A stretch of 39,340 nucleotides of DNA from Lachnospiraceae bacterium. GTDB taxonomy: Bacteria; Bacillota; Clostridia; Lachnospirales; Lachnospiraceae. Below the pieces are notes generated by a model, which ran no database searches, was not told the origin of the DNA, and worked only from the letters and a program-made list of their open reading frames with translations. Position numbers and translations under genes: made by a program. This document shows positions 1 to 6,793 of this stretch, piece by piece. The DNA lies in NCBI GenBank assembly GCA_021770245.1, contig JAETRI010000032.1, positions 1 to 39,340 on the forward strand, written 5' to 3'. Every line of letters begins with the position of its first letter. The first letter of the stretch is position 1.

Positions 1-7
1 GGACCAT

Positions 8-68
8 CCAAAAACGCCGGCACTTAGCGAGCCCGTCCTTGGCGAGCTTAGTACCGCTGCGTTTTTGG
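8..68. repeat. Long imperfect hairpin at the window edge
   Basis: CCAAAAACGC at 8-17 is exactly complementary to GCGTTTTTGG at 59-68. Directly inside it, CGGCACTTAGC (18-28) pairs with GCTTAGTACCG (46-56) with two mismatches, so about 20 base pairs close on a loop near 29-45. Outside it, CCATC at 4-8 can pair with GATGG at 89-93. No convincing reading frame covers it. It could be a palindromic intergenic repeat or a structured RNA; no known family was recognised. The rest of 69-341 shows nothing clear apart from the ribosome site of the next gene. Confidence 0.55.
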
Positions 69-341
69 CTGAGCGAAGGCGTGTCCCCGATGGATCACCA
101 CGCGCCGCGGGGCCGTCAGGGTGGCAGCAAGGGCGCAGGGGCGTTCATGCGTTTGGCCTGGGGATAAGGGGGTTTGCATGGAGCGGCCTGATAGTGTATA
201 ATATCCTCAGATAAAACGGAAAGATGTGTGCGGATTTTTCCTGCGTGCTTTGTATGTATGCAGACGGGAGCGAGATTGGAAATTAGCATTTTCAATCTCC
301 CTGATCTGTATGCGTGCCAAAGCGCGCGGACGGGAGCTAAA

Positions 342-1076
342 ATGGAAAAAGGGGAACGATTGAATAAATATCTGGCAGACTGCGGCCTCGCTTCCCGCAG
401 AGATGCGGACCGGATGATTGCGGCGGGACGCGTAAGCGTAAACGGCAGAGCGGCGGAGCCCGGAATGCGGGTCACACCTGGGGACCGGGTGATGGTGGAC
501 GGACGCGTCCTGGAAAAGAAAAACCGGAAGGTGGTTCTGGCCTATTATAAACCTGTGGGCGTCACCTGTACGGAACGGGACAAGCATGCGGAGATGACGA
601 TTCGGGACGCCGTTTCCTATCCCATCCGAGTCACCTACGCGGGCCGGCTGGACCGGGATTCGGAAGGGCTGCTTTTGCTGAGCAATGACGGAGAACTGAT
701 CAACAGGCTGATGCGCGCTTCGGCCTATCATGAAAAGGAATACCTCGTACGGGTAAATAAGCCCGTTACCGATGCTTTTCTGAAAAAACTGCGGGAGGGC
801 GTTTTCCTGAAGGATTTGAATGTAAAGACCAGGCCCTGCGAGGCGGAGAAGGTGGGGAAATTCGTTTTCCGGATCGTCTTAACCCAGGGGCTGAACCGGC
901 AGATCCGGCGGATGTGCCGGGCAAACGGATATGATGCCCAGGGGATAAAAAGAATACGCGTGGCCAATATTAAGATCGGCCGGCTGAACCCGGGAGGATA
1001 CCGTTTGGTAGAAGGGCAGGAGCTGGAGGAACTCTACCGCATTACGCAGGAGGGACGAAAGACCGGTACTCTTTAA
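342..1076 (+). CDS. rluF: Pseudouridine synthase, RluF-like (RsuA/RluB/E/F family)
   Basis: A 244-residue enzyme expected to isomerise a uridine in 23S rRNA to pseudouridine. The N-terminus (about residues 1-60) is an S4 RNA-binding domain (RLNKYLADCGLASRRDADR). The catalytic domain follows, with the family motif GRLDRDSEGLLLL carrying the presumed catalytic aspartate near residue 107, and a C-terminal LTQGLNRQIRRMC segment typical of RluF-type members. The frame is open upstream to 228, but the ATG at 342 has GGGAG five bases upstream and gives the normal family length with the S4 domain at the start, so that start is chosen. ligA follows in the same direction about 80 bases later. The exact target uridine cannot be read from sequence. 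Confidence 0.85.
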   Translation: MEKGERLNKYLADCGLASRRDADRMIAAGRVSVNGRAAEPGMRVTPGDRVMVDGRVLEKKNRKVVLAYYKPVGVTCTERDKHAEMTIRDAVSYPIRVTYAGRLDRDSEGLLLLSNDGELINRLMRASAYHEKEYLVRVNKPVTDAFLKKLREGVFLKDLNVKTRPCEAEKVGKFVFRIVLTQGLNRQIRRMCRANGYDAQGIKRIRVANIKIGRLNPGGYRLVEGQELEELYRITQEGRKTGTL

Positions 1077-1155
1077 GGACATTTGCGCCGCACAGGAGTG
1101 CAGCAGTTGTGATTAGCCGCGAATGGAGCCCGTCGAAGCGGGCAGGAAGGTTCGG

Positions 1156-3123
1156 ATGGGACAGACAGACAAGACAGATCGGATGAAGGAATTAATAGCC
1201 AGACTCACGGAGGCCTCCCGGGCCTATTATGCCGAAGATCGTGAGATCATGAGCAATTATGAATATGACAAACTATACGATGAACTGGCGGCGCTGGAAG
1301 CGGAAACCGGTACGGTTTTGTCAGGAAGCCCTACCGTGACGGTGGGTTATGAAGCGATGGAGGAGCTTCCCAAGGAGCGCCATGAACAGCCCATGCTTTC
1401 TTTGGGAAAAACCAAGAGCCGGGAGGAACTGCAGGAATGGCTGGGCGGCCAGAAGGGGCTCCTTTCCTGGAAGCTGGACGGGCTGACCATCGTTCTGACA
1501 TATCGGGACGGCGGGTTGTATAAGGCCGTCACCAGGGGAAACGGGGAAATCGGGGAAGTGATAACCCCCAATGCGCGGGTATTTGCCAATATTCCGCTGA
1601 CGATTCCCTTCAGGGGAGAACTGATTCTGCGGGGAGAGGCGGTCATTACCTACGAGGATTTTGAGAGGATTAATGAGAAGATTCAGGATGTGTCCGCCAG
1701 ATATAAGAATCCCAGAAATCTGTGTTCCGGTTCCGTAAGGCAGCTCAACAATGAGATAACGGCACAAAGGAACGTGCGTTTTTATGCCTTTTCCCTGGTA
1801 TCCGCGGAAGGAGTGGACTTTCACAACTCCAGAAAAGAACAGTTTTTCTTCCTTGCGGATATGGGGTTTGAGACGGTGGAATTCCGGGAGGTGGATGCAA
1901 AGAGCATTCAGGATGCGATATCCTATTTTGAAAAAAAAGTGGAAAGCTTCTCCGTCCCTTCGGACGGGCTGGTATTGATTTATGAGGATATCGCTTATGG
2001 GCTTTCTTTAGGGAGAACGGCGAAGTTCCCGAGGGACTCCATCGCGTTCAAGTGGGAGGACGAGACAGCGGAAACCATCCTGCGTGAAATCGAATGGAGC
2101 GCCAGCCGGACCGGCTTGATCAACCCGGTGGCGGTCTTTGATCCCGTGGAACTGGAAGGAACGACGGTGAGCCGCGCCAGCGTCCACAATGTGAGCATTG
2201 TAAAGGGGATGAAACTGGGGATCGGGGATCGGATCAGGGTATATAAGGCGAACATGATCATCCCGCAGATCGCGGAGAATCTGACGGAGAGCGCAAAATT
2301 GGAGATTCCGGAGCGCTGCCCGGTCTGTGGCGGTCCCACCCGGATCGAGCAGGTGGGAGAAGTGCAGTCTCTGTACTGCACCAATCCGGACTGCGATGCC
2401 AAAAAGGTCAAGGCCTTCACCCTTTTTGTGAGCAGGGATGCGTTGAATATAGACGGCCTGTCCGAAGCTACCCTGGAAAAATTCCTGGGCAGAGGATATC
2501 TGCACCGATTCGCCGATCTGTTCGGCCTGGAGCGGTACCGGGAGGAGATCGTGGAGATGGAAGGCTTCGGGGAGAAATCCTTCGGAAACCTCATGGCCAG
2601 TATCGAAAAAGCCAGAGAAACCACTCTTCCCCGGGTAATCTACGGGTTGGGTATCGCCAACATAGGCCTTGCCAATGCCAAGATGCTCTGCAGGGAGTAC
2701 GGGGGCGACCTGGATCGCATGCTCCGCGCGGACGTGGAGGAATTGAGCCTGATCGACGGGATCGGCGAGGTGATCGCCGGCGCCTTTCATGCTTACTGGC
2801 AGTCGGAGGAAAACAGGGAGAATCTGGAACTGCTGCTAAAGGAGCTTACCATTGAGCGGGTGGAAGTGGATGAATCGGCCCAGACGCTGAAGGGGCTGGT
2901 ATTCGTGGTGACGGGCAGCCTGAACCATTTTGACGGACGGAGCGCCCTGAAGGAGGTCATTGAAAGCAAAGGCGGAAAAGTGACCGGAAGCGTTACCGGA
3001 AAGACCACTTGTCTGATTAACAACGACAGCACGTCCAATTCCGCAAAAAACAAAAAGGCGCGGGAGTTGGAGATACCTGTCCTGACGGAAGAGGAATTCA
3101 TGAGCCGGTATCTGGATCTGTAA
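1156..3123 (+). CDS. ligA: NAD-dependent DNA ligase LigA (divergent clade)
   Basis: Seals DNA nicks using NAD+. At 655 residues it has the full LigA architecture: domain Ia with the tyrosine-rich NAD-binding start (residues about 10-60), adenylation domain with KLDG carrying the nucleophilic lysine, OB fold, four-cysteine zinc finger (CPVC...CTNPDC), helix-hairpin-helix repeats and a C-terminal BRCT domain ([11 protein letters not shown]). ATG 1156 has AGGAAGG five bases upstream; the earlier in-frame ATG at 1123 does not. Several usually constant stretches differ: TRGNG replaces TRGDG after the adenylation lysine, and FKWEDE stands where AYKFP is usual. The catalytic lysine and zinc cysteines are kept, so it is probably active. 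It may not be the only ligase in the genome. Confidence 0.93.
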   Translation: MGQTDKTDRMKELIARLTEASRAYYAEDREIMSNYEYDKLYDELAALEAETGTVLSGSPTVTVGYEAMEELPKERHEQPMLSLGKTKSREELQEWLGGQKGLLSWKLDGLTIVLTYRDGGLYKAVTRGNGEIGEVITPNARVFANIPLTIPFRGELILRGEAVITYEDFERINEKIQDVSARYKNPRNLCSGSVRQLNNEITAQRNVRFYAFSLVSAEGVDFHNSRKEQFFFLADMGFETVEFREVDAKSIQDAISYFEKKVESFSVPSDGLVLIYEDIAYGLSLGRTAKFPRDSIAFKWEDETAETILREIEWSASRTGLINPVAVFDPVELEGTTVSRASVHNVSIVKGMKLGIGDRIRVYKANMIIPQIAENLTESAKLEIPERCPVCGGPTRIEQVGEVQSLYCTNPDCDAKKVKAFTLFVSRDALNIDGLSEATLEKFLGRGYLHRFADLFGLERYREEIVEMEGFGEKSFGNLMASIEKARETTLPRVIYGLGIANIGLANAKMLCREYGGDLDRMLRADVEELSLIDGIGEVIAGAFHAYWQSEENRENLELLLKELTIERVEVDESAQTLKGLVFVVTGSLNHFDGRSALKEVIESKGGKVTGSVTGKTTCLINNDSTSNSAKNKKARELEIPVLTEEEFMSRYLDL

Positions 3124-3160
3124 TAAAGCGCCGCCGCCGGCGGCAGATTGGGAGGAAGAA

Positions 3161-4075
3161 ATGCCGATCAAAGTACAAAGCGATTTGCCCGCCAGGGACA
3201 TTCTGGATAATGAGAATATATTTGTCATGGATGAATACAGGGCTCTGCACCAGGATATGCGCCCTCTGCAGATCTGTATCCTGAATCTTATGCCGGTAAA
3301 GCAGGATACGGAGCTGCATTTGCTGCGTTCCCTGTCCAACACGCCGTTACAGGTGGATGTGACTTTTATGAAAATGAACAGCCATGTATCCCTGAATACA
3401 TCCATCACCCATCTGAATCAGTTCTACCGGCCCTTCGATGAGCTTAAGGGGAATAAATACGACGGACTGATCATCACCGGCGCCCCCGTGGAACAGATCC
3501 CTTTTGAAGAGGTGGATTACTGGCCGGAGCTGTGTGAAATTATGGAATGGTCCAAGACCCATGTGACCAGTACCTTCCACATCTGCTGGGGGGCCCAGGC
3601 AGGGCTTTATTATCATTTCGGGCTGAACAAGGTGCTGCTGCCGGAAAAATTGTTCGGCGTATTTTCACACAGGGTATTGAACCGCAAGGTTCCGCTGGTC
3701 CGCGGGTTCGACGACATTTTCTATATTCCCCACAGCCGTCATACCGCGGTTTTGGCGGAGGATATCCATCGATGTCCCGAGTTGACCGTAATGGCGGAGT
3801 CACGGGAGGCGGGCGTGCTTCTGTGCATGGCAGGGGAGGGAAAACAGATTTTCGTGATGGGCCATCCGGAATACGACAGATACACCCTGCATCATGAATA
3901 CGTACGCGACCGGGACAAGGGCCTGCCAATTCAAATACCGGTGAATTATTATCCGGAGGACGACGATACTCAAAAGCCGAGACTGCAGTGGAGGTCCCAT
4001 TGCAATAATTTGTATACGAATTGGTTGAATTACTATGTCTATCAAACCACTCCTTACGATATCCGGGAAATATAG
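3161..4075 (+). CDS. metAA: Homoserine O-acetyltransferase (MetA family)
   Basis: Catalyses acylation of L-homoserine, the first committed step of methionine synthesis, in the cytoplasm. The 304-residue product has normal MetA length. The catalytic cysteine is Cys142 in HICWGAQAG, and the GHPEYD motif supplies the His/Glu pair. Residue 111 is glutamate (TGAPVE), which in characterised MetA enzymes selects acetyl-CoA; glycine there selects succinyl-CoA. This is therefore called an acetyltransferase despite the older 'succinyltransferase' name. GGGAGGAAGAA precedes the ATG. A short GC-rich palindrome lies between ligA and this gene (about 3131-3145) without a T-run. No SAM riboswitch or T-box was seen upstream. 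Confidence 0.93.
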   Translation: MPIKVQSDLPARDILDNENIFVMDEYRALHQDMRPLQICILNLMPVKQDTELHLLRSLSNTPLQVDVTFMKMNSHVSLNTSITHLNQFYRPFDELKGNKYDGLIITGAPVEQIPFEEVDYWPELCEIMEWSKTHVTSTFHICWGAQAGLYYHFGLNKVLLPEKLFGVFSHRVLNRKVPLVRGFDDIFYIPHSRHTAVLAEDIHRCPELTVMAESREAGVLLCMAGEGKQIFVMGHPEYDRYTLHHEYVRDRDKGLPIQIPVNYYPEDDDTQKPRLQWRSHCNNLYTNWLNYYVYQTTPYDIREI

Positions 4076-4156
4076 GGATTTTGCGGGGCTTTTGGCATTT
4101 TCTTAAAACCAGAATTTATTATATTTTATTATAAATTTTTATGGTTTTTAGGAGAA

Positions 4157-4189
4157 ATGGTGTACAAATGGTGTACGATAATGGTGTAC
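4157..4189 (+). repeat. Three direct copies of ATGGTGTAC
   Basis: The 9-mer ATGGTGTAC occurs at 4157-4165, 4168-4176 and 4181-4189, with starts 11 and 13 bases apart. It sits in an AT-rich stretch just after metA and about 40 bases before a long palindrome. Arrays of short repeats like this can bind an integrase or a regulator, but no such gene is left nearby. Confidence 0.6.
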
Positions 4190-4225
4190 GGTGTGTGCGG
4201 ATAAAGAATTCTAAAAACATACTTT

Positions 4226-4275
4226 TTTAAATTTGTTATATGAGTAATGTCGTGTACTGATATAACAAATTTAAA
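4226..4275. repeat. 50-bp AT-rich palindrome
   Basis: TTTAAATTTGTTATAT (4226-4241) is the exact reverse complement of 4260-4275. After one G-G mismatch, AGTA (4243-4246) pairs with TACT (4255-4258), leaving an 8-base loop. There is no T-run after it beyond the arm itself. It may be a recombination or protein-binding site left from a lost element. The rest of 4290-4520 is non-coding as far as can be seen. Confidence 0.7.
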
Positions 4276-4523
4276 GAAATTTATGAGTCGGAGAATCAAA
4301 ACCTAAAGTTTCAAATAATGTGGAATGCTATTTAAATGCAAATTGCAATTAAGTAAAAGTTTCCCAAAGCATCGGACTATAGGATATCCCCGCAAATCCG
4401 ACGTTTTTTCCTATTTTCAGGCCAAATTTCACAGGCTGGAATGGTCAGGCGGTGCGGAAATTTAAGGAGAGTACGGTAAAAACCACACAAGGATAAGAAT
4501 AAAAACCGCTAGGGTGTCCGTAA

Positions 4524-4625
4524 AGGTTGGTGCATTATTATATAAAGAAGTCACAGAAAGCACCGAAAAAAGAAATCAAAAAAGCAATGAGTAATATTAA
4601 AGATTGGATAGAAAGGAATGGTTGA
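4524..4625 (+). pseudogene. C-terminal remnant of a HigB/RelE-type toxin
   Basis: This frame reads RLVHYYIKKSQKAPKKEI, then about fifteen more residues ending in WIERNG and a stop at 4623-4625. It closely resembles the last third of phage-derived Gp49/HigB-like RelE-superfamily toxins, where an aromatic-rich strand leads into 'IKK(S/T)QK(T/A)P..EI..A'. The frame is closed by a stop at 4521 and the N-terminal two thirds are missing. The antitoxin remnant begins two bases after the stop, the usual toxin-then-antitoxin order of this family. The assignment rests on remembered family sequence. Confidence 0.7.
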
Positions 4626-4626
4626 C

Positions 4627-4850
4627 ATGAACAATTATAAAACCTTTGATGAAATGTTCAACGATGATAAAATTGTATCGCCAGAAGAAAGGGAACAGAT
4701 CAATTTTCAAGTTTCCTTAATCGGTAAAATGTTTCAAATCTAGTAAGGATGATTTTAACAGAAAGAGAAGAAACAAAGGCTAACTGAATGTGGAAGCTGT
4801 CAACCACCGCAAATCATAGAACAGCTCCCACGCACCGCCAAACGCTGCAA
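4627..4850 (+). pseudogene. Decayed HigA-like (XRE) antitoxin
   Basis: The ATG at 4627 opens a 38-residue frame (MNNYKTFDEMFNDDKIVSPE...) that stops at 4741. The opening resembles the N-terminal extension of XRE-family antitoxins paired with HigB-like toxins. Beyond the stop, similarity to the helix-turn-helix part can still be traced in another frame: REE near 4763, then LTECG...QPPQIIEQLP to about 4830. The gene is therefore broken by at least one nonsense change and a frameshift. From here to 5027 only a terminator was recognised. Confidence 0.6.
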
Positions 4851-4949
4851 ACGTAGGTTTTAAACCTACTCACGATTGAACAATCTTATTATATCTGTTC
4901 TTTCAAGATTATTCCGGCAGCAGTTATTGTGTAAAGCGAAAAACATATT

Positions 4950-4982
4950 CCGCCCCGGGAGCGTTTCGAGCTCCCGGGGCGG
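4950..4982 (-). terminator. Terminator of the parA-comFB operon
   Basis: Perfect 13-bp stem, CCGCCCCGGGAGC (4950-4962) with its complement at 4970-4982, and a 7-base loop. On the minus strand it is followed by AATATGTTTTT. It lies 46 bases past the end of the ComFB-domain gene. Confidence 0.75.
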
Positions 4983-5027
4983 ATATCCTTTTCTTAATGA
5001 AACAGGCAGCCGGATCTGTCCGGGCCC

Positions 5028-5852
5028 TTATCTTTTATGTCTCGGGCTTTCCCGTACCTTATTGCAGGCTTTGATCAGTTCGGTGAGCATATAAATTTTA
5101 TACCTGCTCTCATAATAGCTGAGCAGGGGAGAGACGGAGTCCTTGTTGACCACCACATACTTGGAGGGCATCCCGGTCAGGGTCAAGGCACAGACGTCGG
5201 TAACGCAGCGTTGGCAGGGGCAGACATTATACTGCTTTATGAAGTCATTGATATCCTGCCTCAGAAGAAGCTGCTCCATCACGTTGACAAAATGGTATTC
5301 CCCGGTCTGCAGTGTATTTCCGAGCTGGCTCTTCGGCACAATGGGAACGGGTGCCGCCTGACTGTCTCCGTTTTCCGGTTCCAGCGAAGGCTCCGTCTGC
5401 GTATCTTCGGAAGTATCCTCTGCCGCCTGTGAAGCCGGTCCCGCAGTATCCTCTGCCGCCTGTGAGGCCGGTTCGGCAGCCGCCTGCGAAACCTCCGGTT
5501 CCGCCGCGGCAGGACTCTCCGGCTGGCCGGCTGTTTCCGTCTGCACGGCAGCAGGCGCTTCGCTCTGCGGGACGGGTTCTTCCTGCGCAGGAGCACCTTG
5601 TGCGAGATCCTCCTGGAGCTCTTCGGAAAGCTTGTTCAGGATTTCCTGGGAAACGCGGTCGTTTATGCTTCCTTCGTCCACCACGGTTACCTTGGAAGGG
5701 GAGACGGTATGGGACTGCACGTCTCCTTTCTTTTCGGCAGAATCCGCGACGGCGTCGGACTGTGCAGCGGCGCCGGTATCCTGTGTTTCGGAAGAAGCTC
5801 CGTTCGTTAAAAGATCCATCACGTGGGATGTCTTATTTGTTTTCTTAGGCAT
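5028..5852 (-). CDS. ComFB-domain protein with long acidic linker
   Basis: A 274-residue protein in two parts. Residues 1 to about 170 are low-complexity, rich in Ala, Glu, Gln and Pro, with a near-repeat PASQAAEDT, and are probably disordered. Residues about 175-270 match the ComFB (late competence development) domain: NVMEQLLL, then a CPCQRCVTDVCALTL cluster whose cysteines could bind metal, then MPSKYVV. The domain is small and its biochemical role is unsettled; relatives occur in competence and motility loci, and some bind cyclic di-nucleotides. Its start overlaps the end of parA by 8 bases, and the AAAGGAGG ribosome site lies inside parA, so the two are co-translated. Divergence from fliD suggests a motility-related role, which is inference. 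Confidence 0.75.
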   Translation of the reverse strand: MPKKTNKTSHVMDLLTNGASSETQDTGAAAQSDAVADSAEKKGDVQSHTVSPSKVTVVDEGSINDRVSQEILNKLSEELQEDLAQGAPAQEEPVPQSEAPAAVQTETAGQPESPAAAEPEVSQAAAEPASQAAEDTAGPASQAAEDTSEDTQTEPSLEPENGDSQAAPVPIVPKSQLGNTLQTGEYHFVNVMEQLLLRQDINDFIKQYNVCPCQRCVTDVCALTLTGMPSKYVVVNKDSVSPLLSYYESRYKIYMLTELIKACNKVRESPRHKR

Positions 5853-6630
5853 TATGTATTACCTCCTTTAAATGGATCTCGGGCGCTATCTCCGTGAGGA
5901 AGGCCAGATAATCCTTGACAGCGGAAGAACGTGGATTATATGAAAAAATGCTTTCGCCGTGGGCCGGCGCTTCCGCAATCGCAACGCCGGTACGGATTTT
6001 CGTCTCAAAAACCTTGGAATGGATCTGGTTCGCAAGCTGCTGGGCCATCTCCAGGACGTCCCGGGACAAAAGGGTACGCGCGTTGAACCGGGTAAGCAGG
6101 ATGCCCAGCACATTCAGCCCCGGATTAAAGCTGTCACGCACGGACTCGATGGTTTCCTTTAACTGGGCAAGGCCAACCAGGCTTAAAATATCGGAGGCCA
6201 TGGGGATGATCAGAAAATCCGACACGGAATAGGCATTGACCGTGAGCAAGTTCAGGGCGGGCGGCGTATCGATTACGATATAGTCATACCGATCTGCCAC
6301 CGGCCGGATCGCATCCCTGAGAATGAATTCGCGGTTGGCGGGGATGGATTCCAGCCCACTGCTGCTGAGCGTGATATCGGAAACCAGCAGGTCGCCATAG
6401 TCCGTCTGGATAAGCGCATCCTGAACCGGGACGGAACCCTTCAGCACATCCAAAACGGTATAGCGGCTATCCATACCCGCGCCCAAACAAAACCCCAGGT
6501 TTCCCTGGGGATCCAGGTCGATTCCCAGGACTTTTTTGCCCGAAAGGGAAATCCCGGAGGCCAGCGCGGCGGAGGTAGTGGTTTTCCCCACGCCGCCCTT
6601 TTGGTTTGATACTGTAATAGTAATTGACAA
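5845..6630 (-). CDS. ParA/Soj-family ATPase
   Basis: A 261-residue Walker-type ATPase of the ParA/MinD superfamily that partitions or positions cargo through ATP-dependent dimerisation. The deviant Walker A KGGVGKTT begins at residue 11 with the signature lysine; DLDPQGN and the VIDTPP strand follow. The start is TTG at 6630, with GGAGG at 6638-6642 seven bases upstream, which fixes it. No ParB gene or parS site was seen next to it, so chromosome segregation is less likely than an orphan ParA role such as positioning a flagellar or chemotaxis complex. The partner is probably the ComFB-domain protein encoded by the overlapping downstream gene. Confidence 0.9.
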   Translation of the reverse strand: MSITITVSNQKGGVGKTTTSAALASGISLSGKKVLGIDLDPQGNLGFCLGAGMDSRYTVLDVLKGSVPVQDALIQTDYGDLLVSDITLSSSGLESIPANREFILRDAIRPVADRYDYIVIDTPPALNLLTVNAYSVSDFLIIPMASDILSLVGLAQLKETIESVRDSFNPGLNVLGILLTRFNARTLLSRDVLEMAQQLANQIHSKVFETKIRTGVAIAEAPAHGESIFSYNPRSSAVKDYLAFLTEIAPEIHLKEVIHNA

Positions 6631-6712
6631 AACGGTACCTCCAAATGTAAAATTAGTAAAAGTATTTTAGAAAAAATGATTTTTCTGAAATGTTATTTTT
6701 ATTATATATCAT

Positions 6713-6720
6713 GTCGATAA
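6713..6720 (+). promoter_or_regulatory. Possible sigma-28 -10 box for fliD
   Basis: GTCGATAA differs at one base from the sigma-28 (SigD) -10 consensus GCCGATAA and lies about 70 bases before fliD in an AT-rich divergent intergenic region. No good TAAA -35 is found 14-16 bases upstream, so support is partial. Confidence 0.35.
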
Positions 6721-6793
6721 ATAAGTATAGTTAAAAAATGTTTTTTTTGATGAATGAAACGTGGAATTTTAAGCAGAGAAAGGAGATAGAAGC

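Noticed and set aside
2008-2790. 260-codon antisense frame inside ligA
   Set aside because: Opposite the OB, zinc-finger and helix-hairpin-helix parts of ligA and without motifs; a shadow frame.
5312-5848. Plus-strand Pro/Arg-rich frames opposite the ComFB-domain gene
   Set aside because: Composition reflects the antisense of the Ala/Glu/Gln-rich linker; the minus-strand gene has a ribosome site, coupling to parA and a terminator.
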